In this document: in pieces, positions 17,282 to 24,409 of the stretch
How positions within the stretch are numbered: the stretch's first letter is position 1
How the letters are laid out: each line of letters starts with the position of its first letter
DNA from: Phycisphaerales bacterium
GTDB taxonomy: Bacteria; Planctomycetota; Phycisphaerae; Phycisphaerales; UBA1924
Assembly (NCBI GenBank): GCA_020831775.1
Contig: JAFIFZ010000015.1
Location: 1 to 64,000 of the forward strand
DNA length: 64,000 nt
Direction of reading: 5' to 3'
Position numbers and translations under genes: made by a program
Notes under the pieces: model-generated
Database searches by the model: none
Told to the model about the DNA's origin: nothing
What the model saw: only the letters and a program-made list of their open reading frames with translations

Positions 17282-18283
17282 ATGAATGCAGCGCGTTTCG
17301 TGGTGGCCTTGATCGTCTTCTCGCAGTTCCTGGTCTTGGCGGGGTGCTCCCCGATCCGCTTCCGCGTGACGATCGGGCCCGACGACGAACGCCTCGAAGA
17401 GACGGTCGTCCTGGCCGACCCACGCCCGGGCCGCGACAAGGTCGCGATGATTGACCTGTCCGGACTGATCGTCGACCGTCGCCCGCCGGGCCTGCTCGCC
17501 CCGGGTGAGAACCCCGTCGACGCCTTCCTCGCCGCGCTGAACAAGGCCGAGGAGGACCCCCGAGTGCGGGCCGTCCTCGTCCGCATCAACTCGCCGGGCG
17601 GGACCGTCTCGGCCAGCGACATTCTCTACGAAGAGCTGCGGCTGTTCAGCGACCGCACCGGCAAGCCGGTCGTCGCCCACCTCGGCGAGATCGCCGCCAG
17701 CGGCGGGTACTACATCGCGCTGGGCGCCGACACCATCGTCGCGCACCCATCGGGCGTGACCGGTTCGATCGGCGTGATCATCCCGACGATCAATCTCGCC
17801 GACGGGCTCGGGCGGATCGGGATCACGGGACGGTCGGTCGTCAGCGGGCCCAACAAGAACATCGCCAGCCCGATCGAGCCGGCGCAGGAGGAGCACTACC
17901 GCATCCTGCAGTCGATGGTCGACGAGATGCACGGGCGCTTTGTCGAGAAGGTCCGCAGCCGGCGACCGGGCATGGACCCCGCCGAACTCGCGGGTGCGAC
18001 CGACGGACGGGTCTTCACCGGCTCGCGGGCCGTGGAGCTCGGGCTGGCGGACCGCACCGGCGGGCTTCGAGAGGCGTTCGAGGAAGCCAAGTCTCGGGCC
18101 GGGATCGAGCGGGCGAGCCTCGTGAAGTACCACGCCGAGGGCCGGACGCTGCGCACGCCCTACGCGACGGGGCCTGCGCCATCCGCGTCAGACGGCGCGT
18201 TCTTCGAGGTGAGGATGGGCGCCGGGGCGGGCGAGCTCTCGCCCGGGCGGGCGTACTTCGTGTGGCCTCAGGCGGTGCGCTGA
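17282..18283 (+). CDS. sppA: Signal peptide peptidase SppA (S49), predicted lipoprotein
   Basis: Serine protease of the S49 family that degrades leftover signal peptides and membrane fragments. The short form of 333 aa has one S49 domain. Ser140 lies in IAASGGYY and the general-base Lys192 in SGPNKNIASP; their 52-residue spacing equals the known Ser/Lys dyad spacing of Bacillus SppA. The N-terminus is a lipoprotein signal with lipobox LAGC (Cys22) rather than the usual uncleaved transmembrane anchor. It is divergent from rsmH and followed by a Skp/OmpH-like gene, so both may serve envelope protein quality control. Confidence 0.9.
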   Translation: MNAARFVVALIVFSQFLVLAGCSPIRFRVTIGPDDERLEETVVLADPRPGRDKVAMIDLSGLIVDRRPPGLLAPGENPVDAFLAALNKAEEDPRVRAVLVRINSPGGTVSASDILYEELRLFSDRTGKPVVAHLGEIAASGGYYIALGADTIVAHPSGVTGSIGVIIPTINLADGLGRIGITGRSVVSGPNKNIASPIEPAQEEHYRILQSMVDEMHGRFVEKVRSRRPGMDPAELAGATDGRVFTGSRAVELGLADRTGGLREAFEEAKSRAGIERASLVKYHAEGRTLRTPYATGPAPSASDGAFFEVRMGAGAGELSPGRAYFVWPQAVR

Positions 18284-18485
18284 GCCTTTGCGGCGGCATG
18301 TTTCGGGGTTTATTCGCATCTTTGTGGATCGAGCACCCCCGCCACCTAGACTGAATTGACCGGTATCAGCGACGGCGGAGGCGCGAACAGTCACGCGCCG
18401 GGGCCGTACGCAGCAGCGTCATCGGATCGCCCTCCTCGAAAGCAGGAACCGCAGGGCACGGACGCACAGACAGGAGTATTGAAGA

Positions 18486-19142
18486 ATGAAGACCAAGCTC
18501 GCCGCCATCATGGTCGGAGGATCGCTCGCCGTTGCAGGGCTCGCGGTTTCGCAGTTCAGCACGGCCGGCGCGAGCGCCCGCACCGCGCCCGAGTCGGCGC
18601 GTGTCGCGACGCTCGATGTGTTTGCGATCGTTGATCGAGTGCTGATGAACGAGGAGAACCAGCAGGCGATGATGGGGCTCCAGAACCGCGTCAACGAGGA
18701 GCTCAACGAGATCGACGAGCGCGTACGCGGCCTCCAGGCCCAACTCAACGAGTTGCCAGAGGAGAGCCCCGAGCGCTTCCAGATCATCCAGGAGGGTCAG
18801 ATGATCCTCCAGCAGCGTGAGGAGCTCTACAACAGCGCCGTCGAGCAGCTCGACGCGCAGCGCGCAGAGCTCGCCGCAGACGCCTACGAGCAGATCCACA
18901 AGGCCGCGAACGAGCTCGCCAACAACAACGGGTACACCCATGTCATCGCGACACGCGGCGGCCCCGAGAACATCGACCGTCGCGCGATCAACGCTGTCGT
19001 GCAGGAGATCACCCTCCGCCCGATGCTCGCATTTCCCAAGAGCGACGACATCACCGAGCGCGTCATGAAGCAGCTCGGCATCGACCCCGACGCGGAGGTC
19101 GAGACCGAGATGATGGAAATGGCGCCGCCCTTCGGCGGGTGA
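18486..19142 (+). CDS. Periplasmic chaperone, Skp/OmpH family-like
   Basis: 218-aa exported protein. A signal peptide (residues 1-30) is followed by ATLDVFAIVDRVL, the start of an OmpH/Skp fold, then a long charged coiled-coil region (about 55-130) and a C-terminal strand region (YTHVIATRGG). Skp proteins trimerise and hold unfolded outer-membrane proteins in the periplasm. AGGAG at 18473-18477 gives a well-placed ribosome binding site. Upstream, TTGTGG (18322-18327) and TAGACT (18347-18352) could form a weak promoter with 19-bp spacing; this is tentative. The transcript probably ends at the hairpin at 19231. Confidence 0.82.
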   Translation: MKTKLAAIMVGGSLAVAGLAVSQFSTAGASARTAPESARVATLDVFAIVDRVLMNEENQQAMMGLQNRVNEELNEIDERVRGLQAQLNELPEESPERFQIIQEGQMILQQREELYNSAVEQLDAQRAELAADAYEQIHKAANELANNNGYTHVIATRGGPENIDRRAINAVVQEITLRPMLAFPKSDDITERVMKQLGIDPDAEVETEMMEMAPPFGG

Positions 19143-19144
19143 GG

Positions 19145-19211
19145 GACCGTCTTCTCGCCGGCCTCCGCCGGCTGAAAGGACAGTCTTCACGCCGGCCTCC
19201 GCCGGCTAAAA
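19145..19211 (+). repeat. Tandem pair of 33-bp hairpin repeats
   Basis: Two nearly identical 33-bp units (19145-19177 and 19179-19211), each with the hairpin GCCGGC-CTCC-GCCGGC flanked by a GTCTTC box on the left and an A-rich end on the right. They lie between the skp-like stop and its terminator. They look like a small intergenic repeat family or a 3' RNA-stabilising structure. Confidence 0.65.
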
Positions 19212-19230
19212 AAGCCCACGCGTAACGCGC

Positions 19231-19259
19231 ACCGGCGGCCTTCGGGCCGCCGGTTTTTT
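19231..19259 (+). terminator. Rho-independent terminator with UUCG loop
   Basis: Ten-base-pair perfect stem ACCGGCGGCC / GGCCGCCGGT closed by a TTCG tetraloop (19241-19244) and followed by a T-run. It serves the skp-like gene. The converging lipB ends at 19266. Confidence 0.93.
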
Positions 19260-19265
19260 CTGCGC

Positions 19266-19979
19266 TCAGGCGCCGGCAGCGGAGATGCTCTCGCCGAGCA
19301 ACGCTTCGAGGCGTTCGCCGAGTGATTCCCGCACCCGGCCGATCGGGGGCGAGCCTTCGCCGAGCTGCTCCTTCAGGCTCGTGACGGGTCTGCCGTGCAG
19401 CCCGCAGGGGACGATCAGCCCGAAGTGCGAGAGGTCCGGCTCGACATTGAGCGCCAACCCGTGCAGGGTGATCCACCGGCGCACGCGGACGCCCAAGGCG
19501 CAGATCTTCGCGTCAATCGCGTGGGGGCCGCCATGGCCGGGGGGGATCCAGACGCCGGTGGCGCCTTCGTCTCGCTGCGCGGGCAGGCCGAACCCCGCGA
19601 GCGTCTCGATCACCGCCCGCTCCATCAGGCGCATGTGGTCGTGCAGGCGCAGGCCGACGGCCCTGAGGTCGATGATCGGGTAGCAGACGATCTGGCCCGG
19701 ACCGTGGTAAGTGACATCCCCGCCCCGGTCGGTCGCCTCGATCGCGACGCCCGCGGCGGCGAGCGCCTCGGGGCCCGCAAGCACATGGCCCGGGGCGTCG
19801 GCGCGTTTGGTGACCGTGATGACCGGATTGTGCTCGACAAAGAGCAGGCGACCGGGCACAGGCGAGCCCGACTCGCGGGCCGCCAGCACCTCCGCGTGAT
19901 GGCGCAGTTGCTCCCCGTACGCCTCGGCGTAGGACATCCGCCCAAGATCGACGATCGGGATGCGTGGCGGTTCGGGCAT
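19266..19979 (-). CDS. lipB: Octanoyl-[acyl-carrier-protein] transferase LipB
   Basis: LipB transfers octanoate from acyl carrier protein to lipoyl domains of 2-oxoacid dehydrogenases and glycine cleavage H protein, the first step of endogenous lipoate synthesis. Clear signatures: RGGDVTYHGPGQ near residues 85-96, DAKICALGVRVRRW with Lys158, and PCGLHGRPVTSL with catalytic Cys192 (Cys/Lys dyad). 237 aa is typical. The ATG at 19979 gives the usual N-terminus; lpxA starts divergently 58 bp away. lipA is not in the window. Confidence 0.95.
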   Translation of the reverse strand: MPEPPRIPIVDLGRMSYAEAYGEQLRHHAEVLAARESGSPVPGRLLFVEHNPVITVTKRADAPGHVLAGPEALAAAGVAIEATDRGGDVTYHGPGQIVCYPIIDLRAVGLRLHDHMRLMERAVIETLAGFGLPAQRDEGATGVWIPPGHGGPHAIDAKICALGVRVRRWITLHGLALNVEPDLSHFGLIVPCGLHGRPVTSLKEQLGEGSPPIGRVRESLGERLEALLGESISAAGA

Positions 19980-20037
19980 GCGGCCAATGCTATGGACAGT
20001 GCCCCGGCCGCCCTCGCAAAGCCCTACACTGGGCCCC

Positions 20038-20841
20038 ATGGCGGAGGTCCATCCAAGCGCGGTCGTGTCTCGGGAGGCGGAGCTCGCTGCGGATGTCCGC
20101 GTCGGCCCGAACTGTGTTATCGAAGGCCCGGTTCGGCTCGGGCCGGGCGTGCACCTGATCGCGGGCGTGCACCTGTTCGGCAGGGTGTCGATCGGCGAGG
20201 GAACGGTCTGCTACCCCGGGGCCTGCATCGGGTTCCCGCCGCAGGACTTCAAGTTCACTGTGGGGATGCGGAGCGCCGGGGTCGAGGTGGGCGCTGGGTG
20301 CCTGATCCGCGAGCACGCGACGGTGCACGGGGCGAGCAACGACCACACGCCGACAAAGATCGGCAACAAAGTCTTCATGATGGTCAACACGCATGTCGGC
20401 CACGACGCGTCGGTGGGCGACCACTGCGTGCTGGTGAACAACTCGGCGATCGCCGGGCACTGCGTGATCGGCGAGCGTGTGAACTTCGGCGGGGCGGCGA
20501 TCATCCACCAGCACTGCCGCGTCGGACGCCTTGCGATGATCTCGGGCGGCTCGGGCTTCTCGGCCGACTGCCCTCCGTTCATGATCCTCTCGGGGCGGAA
20601 CAACCTCGTGGGGATCAACATCGTTGGCCTGAAGCGCAACGGGTTCTCCGTCGAGGAAATCTCCACGCTCCGCCAGATGTTCCGGAGGCTGTTCCGCCAG
20701 CCCTCTTCGCGCGATCGGTTGCTCGAAGAGCTCGACGCAGGCGCGAAGACCTGTCCCCCGCTCGGCGAGGTGGCCGACTTCGTTCGGGAGAGCAAGCGAG
20801 GCATCTGCCCAGGCTCCGGGCGCAGGCCGCGCAATGTTTGA
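20038..20841 (+). CDS. lpxA: UDP-N-acetylglucosamine O-acyltransferase LpxA
   Basis: Catalyses the first step of lipid A synthesis, acylation of UDP-GlcNAc. 267 aa with left-handed beta-helix hexapeptide repeats throughout the N-terminal two thirds. The catalytic region reads THVGHDASVG with His119 and His122, followed by the C-terminal helical domain (RNNLVGINIVGLKRNGFS). Start ATG 20038. Its presence supports an LPS-bearing outer membrane. Family alternatives such as LpxD are less likely because of the short N-terminus and the GINIVGLKR motif. It is followed closely by a metallo-hydrolase gene. Confidence 0.93.
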   Translation: MAEVHPSAVVSREAELAADVRVGPNCVIEGPVRLGPGVHLIAGVHLFGRVSIGEGTVCYPGACIGFPPQDFKFTVGMRSAGVEVGAGCLIREHATVHGASNDHTPTKIGNKVFMMVNTHVGHDASVGDHCVLVNNSAIAGHCVIGERVNFGGAAIIHQHCRVGRLAMISGGSGFSADCPPFMILSGRNNLVGINIVGLKRNGFSVEEISTLRQMFRRLFRQPSSRDRLLEELDAGAKTCPPLGEVADFVRESKRGICPGSGRRPRNV

Positions 20842-20872
20842 ACCCGGCACGGACGGGGAAGGAACCCCACGC

Positions 20873-21712
20873 ATGCGAACCGCCCAGACACCCCCGCCCG
20901 CCGCGAGACTCTGCGTCCTGGCCAGCGGCTCGCGGGCCAACTGCTCCGTGCTCGAGATCGATGTTGACAGCCGCAGACGCGTCTGCCTGATCGACGCGGG
21001 GCTGAGCCCGGGCAAAACGACCAAGGCGCTCAATGCGATCGGCCTCTCGGTTTCCGAGGTCACCGATGTCTTCGTGACGCACCTGGACATGGACCACTTC
21101 CATTCCGGGTGGGCGCGCCAGCGCCGTTTGCCCGGTGTCCTGCGGCTGCACAAGCGCCATGTCTCACGGGCCGACCGCCTCGGGCTGCTCAGCCAGAAGA
21201 CGCTGCCTTTCGATGACGGGCCGGTCGAGCTCGGGCGTCCGGGCGAGTTGCCGTTCGCCATCATCGAGCCGGTACTGCTCAGCCACGACAGCGACGGGTG
21301 CGCCGCGTTCAGATTCACCTTCCGGGGGGAGCGCTCGCTCGGCTTTGCGACCGATCTGGGGCGGGTGACGCGCAAGCTGACCGACCACCTGGCGGGCGTG
21401 GATGTGCTGGCAATCGAGTCGAACTACTGCCCGGTGATGCAGCGCAACTCGGACCGTCCCGAGTTCCTCAAGCGCCGGATCATGGGCGGGTCGGGGCACC
21501 TCTCCAACCAGGAGGCCGCCGAGGCGGTCGCGCAGATCCGCCCCCGCGAGCATGTCGTCTTTCTGCACCTCTCGCAGCAGTGCAACGACCCGGGCGCCGT
21601 CGCTTCGATGCACGAGGGAGCCGACTACGGGTTCACCATCGCCGAGCAGCACGAACCGACACGCTGGATCGGCGTCGGCGAGCACGCGATGGCGGAGCGG
21701 CTCTTCCCGTGA
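20873..21712 (+). CDS. Metallo-beta-lactamase-fold hydrolase (YycJ-like)
   Basis: 279-aa cytoplasmic protein with a metallo-beta-lactamase fold. The N-terminus LCVLASGSRANCS is typical of the YycJ/WalJ subfamily, and LIDAGLSP follows. The metal motif is THLDMDH, that is HxDxDH rather than the usual HxHxDH; the HxDxDH form is known from ComEC-like members. Further ligand positions are LSHDS and FATDLG. Probably a nuclease or phosphodiesterase; substrate unknown. The start at 20873 has GGGAAGGA upstream; an ATG at 20834 overlapping the lpxA stop is also in frame. The stop overlaps the next gene by GTGA. Confidence 0.78.
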   Translation: MRTAQTPPPAARLCVLASGSRANCSVLEIDVDSRRRVCLIDAGLSPGKTTKALNAIGLSVSEVTDVFVTHLDMDHFHSGWARQRRLPGVLRLHKRHVSRADRLGLLSQKTLPFDDGPVELGRPGELPFAIIEPVLLSHDSDGCAAFRFTFRGERSLGFATDLGRVTRKLTDHLAGVDVLAIESNYCPVMQRNSDRPEFLKRRIMGGSGHLSNQEAAEAVAQIRPREHVVFLHLSQQCNDPGAVASMHEGADYGFTIAEQHEPTRWIGVGEHAMAERLFP

Positions 21713-22548
21713 GCGAGGCCCGCCTGCCCGCGGCAGAGGCGGAGCAGGCCTCGGGCCCGGGCGCGATCCTCAGACGCTTCCTGGGCATGAGGCGGTCGTT
21801 CGTGGTCGATCGTGTCCGGTACCGGGAGCGTCAGGCGACGCCGCTGCGTCGGGCGTTCTCGCCCAGCGGGCCCGGCCACAAGGACTTTGATGTCTTGTTT
21901 CCTTCGGGCGAGAGCATGCGGATCAGGGCCACGCCCTCGCGCCGGTACGCGGACATCGCCGGCGTGCCAGAGCAACGCCACGCCCAGCTCATCGAGAGCC
22001 TGATCGCGCCGGGCATGCGGATCTGCTGCCTGCACTGCAGAACCGGGTGGGTCGGGGCGGTCGCGGCGATCTCCGCCGGACCCTCCGGGGCGGTCTTCGC
22101 CTGCGACCGGGACCACGAATCGATCCGCTACGCCCGACGCCGTTACCCGCTGGAGAACATCGCCTTCGAGATCGGGGGCGAGGAACTGCTGGCGGGCGAG
22201 CTCGACGGGGCCTTCGACGCTGCGATCGCCCTGGGCAACCCCGCAACGGACGCCCCCCGACGCAGCACGCGGGGCGTCGAGGTTGCCGAGCACCCCCTCG
22301 ACGAGCTCTGGAGGGTCGTCCGCCCCGGGGGCTGGGTGCTCTTCCGGGCCGACGGGGCGGCGGGCTCGCTCCTCCTGGCCGACTCCGACCGCCCGCCACC
22401 GCCAGAACTCCTGGGCGAGCCCGGGACCGAGGCTCGTGCCGTGCTCCTCCGCAAGGCCGCCGAGGAGCCCCGCCAGGGCGATCGCGGGGCCCACGGGGCC
22501 GATGATGCGGGAGACAATGAGGACGATCCATCCGCCGGGCGCTGGTGA
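21709..22548 (+). CDS. Methyltransferase-like protein with degenerate SAM motif
   Basis: 279-aa protein starting at a GTG that overlaps the preceding stop. Residues about 100-220 resemble a class I SAM methyltransferase Rossmann fold: a strand with CLHCRTGWVGAVAA in the place of motif I (normally VLDLGCGTG), an acidic strand end (FACDRDHESIRYARRR), and WRVVRPGGWVLFRADG, the typical late motif of small-molecule methyltransferases. The motif I glycines are partly lost, so SAM binding is uncertain. The C-terminal 40 residues are polar and probably disordered. It seems to be part of the lpxA operon. No substrate can be named. Confidence 0.6.
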   Translation: MSEARLPAAEAEQASGPGAILRRFLGMRRSFVVDRVRYRERQATPLRRAFSPSGPGHKDFDVLFPSGESMRIRATPSRRYADIAGVPEQRHAQLIESLIAPGMRICCLHCRTGWVGAVAAISAGPSGAVFACDRDHESIRYARRRYPLENIAFEIGGEELLAGELDGAFDAAIALGNPATDAPRRSTRGVEVAEHPLDELWRVVRPGGWVLFRADGAAGSLLLADSDRPPPPELLGEPGTEARAVLLRKAAEEPRQGDRGAHGADDAGDNEDDPSAGRW

Positions 22549-22616
22549 ACCTTCCTATCGTGCCGATCAGCTTCCGCACGACGCCGAGGCACAGCGAACC
22601 GATTGAAACAGATCCG

Positions 22617-23003
22617 ATGACAAGACCAGCAGCCAAGAGCCCCGAACGAAGCGCAGATATCCGTCGTTTCGCCGAAGAATCGGCCCGACTGCTCAAAGAC
22701 GACAAGTGCGAGGATGTGGTCCTGCTCGATGTCCGGGGCGTCTCGCCGATGACCGACTTCATTCTCATCGGGACGGGCACCAGCGATCGCCAGATGCGAT
22801 CGGCGATGAACCACCTCGAAGAGCTCGCGGCCGAACAGGGCGTGCCCCCCTACCGGCGAGGGACCGACGAGGACGCGATCTGGCTCGTCTGCGATTTCAT
22901 CGACCTGGTCGTCCATCTGTTCGAGCCCAACGCCCGTGCGCACTACGACATCGAGTCGCTCTGGCACGACGCCAAGCCGGTCGCCTGGGAACGGGAAGGC
23001 TGA
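22617..23003 (+). CDS. rsfS: Ribosomal silencing factor RsfS (Iojap)
   Basis: RsfS binds ribosomal protein uL14 and blocks joining of the subunits when nutrients are scarce. The 128-aa sequence shows the family core: DVRGVSPMTDFILIGTGTSDRQMRSA, then DFIDLVVHLFEPNARAHYDIESLW. Start ATG 22617; in-frame GTG 22545 would add an unconserved stretch. aroB begins 5 bp after the stop. Confidence 0.95.
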   Translation: MTRPAAKSPERSADIRRFAEESARLLKDDKCEDVVLLDVRGVSPMTDFILIGTGTSDRQMRSAMNHLEELAAEQGVPPYRRGTDEDAIWLVCDFIDLVVHLFEPNARAHYDIESLWHDAKPVAWEREG

Positions 23004-23008
23004 TCGCC

Positions 23009-24205
23009 GTGCAAGCCGCCGGATCCCAGGGCGCTTCTCCGGGGGCTCGGGCCGTGCTGGTCCGCGCCGGCGGGGCTTCCTACAGCGTGCGTGTTGGCTC
23101 CGGGCTGCTCGGACTGGTCGGGCCGGCCTGCCGTGAGATGTTCGCGGGCTCGCAACGCGCATTCGTGATTGCCGACGCCGGTGTGCCTGGGGCGATCGTC
23201 GACGGCGCGGCAAAGTCGCTGGCCGATGCCGGCTTCGGCGTGGGCCGCACGGCGATCGCGCCGAGCGAGCAAGCCAAGTCGCTGGAAACGCTCGGCGTAT
23301 TGCTGGGCGAGCTGCTCGCTTCGGGCCATGAGCGGAGCGACCCGGTCGTTGCGATCGGGGGCGGGATCGCCGGGGATGTTGCGGGGTTCGCGGCCGCGAG
23401 CTACCGGCGGGGCTGCCCGGTCGTGCAGTGCCCCACCACCCTGCTCTCGATGGTCGACGCGAGCGTCGGGGGCAAGACCGGCGTGAACCTGGTCCACCCC
23501 GGGACGGGACGCCTGCTGAAGAACATGGTCGGCGTGTTCCACCAGCCCTCGCTGGTGCTGGCCGACACCGATGCGCTGGCGTCGCTGCCCGAGCGGGTCT
23601 ACCGCGCCGGGCTCGGCGAGTGCGTCAAGCACGCCCTGCTCTCGGCCCCATTCGGCGACGCGGACCTCCTGGCGTGGACGGAGCGAAACGCGTCGGCGAT
23701 CGCCCGGCGCGAGCCGGCGATCATGCCCGAACTGATCGCCCGCAATGTGGGCGTGAAGGCGGCGGTCGTGGCGACGGACGAGCGCGAAACAGCCTCCAGC
23801 GGCGGGCGCGCCCTCCTCAACCTCGGGCACACCTTCGCCCACGCGATCGAGACGATCGGGCGCCTTTCCCCGACCGGCCGCCCTGAGGATGCGCCGCTCA
23901 TGCACGGCGAGGCGGTGGCGTTGGGGCTGGTCGCTGCGTGCGAGGCGGGGAGCCAACTCGGCCTGACTGCCCCGGGCCTGACCGACCGTGTGCGCACACT
24001 GCTGAAGACCATCGGCCTCCCGACGGGCGTCGCCGGCCTGCCCGATGCGGCGTCGATTCTGGAGGACATGCGCGCCGACAAGAAGGCCCGCGGCGGGAAG
24101 CTCCGCATCGTCGTGCCCACCACCACCGGCGCGTGCGCGACGGCGGACGCCCCCCCGGAAGCGGCCCTGATCCGGGGGCTGTCGGCGATCGGGCTGCGGT
24201 CATAA
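23009..24205 (+). CDS. aroB: 3-dehydroquinate synthase
   Basis: Second enzyme of the shikimate pathway: cyclises DAHP to 3-dehydroquinate using NAD and a divalent metal. Seen: GGGIAGDVAGFAAASYRRG (NAD-binding glycine region), PTTLLSMVDASVGGKTGVN (substrate loop), metal ligands in GECVKHALL, NLGHTFAHAIE and HGEAVALGL. 398 aa; the N-terminus is slightly longer than usual. The start is GTG 23009, directly after rsfS, so the two are probably co-transcribed. Confidence 0.95.
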   Translation: MQAAGSQGASPGARAVLVRAGGASYSVRVGSGLLGLVGPACREMFAGSQRAFVIADAGVPGAIVDGAAKSLADAGFGVGRTAIAPSEQAKSLETLGVLLGELLASGHERSDPVVAIGGGIAGDVAGFAAASYRRGCPVVQCPTTLLSMVDASVGGKTGVNLVHPGTGRLLKNMVGVFHQPSLVLADTDALASLPERVYRAGLGECVKHALLSAPFGDADLLAWTERNASAIARREPAIMPELIARNVGVKAAVVATDERETASSGGRALLNLGHTFAHAIETIGRLSPTGRPEDAPLMHGEAVALGLVAACEAGSQLGLTAPGLTDRVRTLLKTIGLPTGVAGLPDAASILEDMRADKKARGGKLRIVVPTTTGACATADAPPEAALIRGLSAIGLRS

Positions 24206-24232
24206 ACAGGCGTATTGCCCGGGTTTTGTTGA

Positions 24233-24247
24233 ACAAACAATGTTTGT
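24233..24247. promoter_or_regulatory. 15-bp palindrome upstream of the ParA-CBM48 operon
   Basis: ACAAACAATGTTTGT is a perfect palindrome around a central A, in an unusually AT-rich patch of the 204-bp gap between aroB and the ParA-like gene. The position suits an operator or a ParB/parS-like site, but it matches no consensus I can name. The rest of the gap shows no gene. Confidence 0.35.
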
Positions 24248-24409
24248 GCGGTTGTACTAAGAAAGTGCGTAGAAACGCCCGCAGCGCTTGAATCCTCAAG
24301 GGTTTGCGCACCTGCACCCGATAACGCAGCGACCAGAGAATGACATTGTTCCAGGGATGCGGGCGGCCCATGCCGTTCGGCGGACCGCGATGCCCATGGA
24401 GGGCCTGTC

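Noticed and set aside
16124-18133. Upstream in-frame extension of the LysM gene (about 670 codons)
   Set aside because: Lies antisense or out of frame over rsmH and sppA; Arg/Gly-rich, no homology pattern; ATG 16123 has a ribosome binding site and precedes the membrane helix.
19145-19211. CRISPR-like array
   Set aside because: Only two units separated by 1 bp; no spacers, and each unit is a palindrome followed by a terminator.
20873-21712. Metallo-hydrolase as inactive because of HxDxDH
   Set aside because: HxDxDH is known in functional members of the superfamily such as ComEC-type proteins, so loss of activity cannot be concluded.
24206-24409. Small RNA or short coding gene between aroB and the ParA-like gene
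   Set aside because: No open frame with a ribosome binding site and no stable hairpin apart from the palindrome; kept only as a regulatory candidate.
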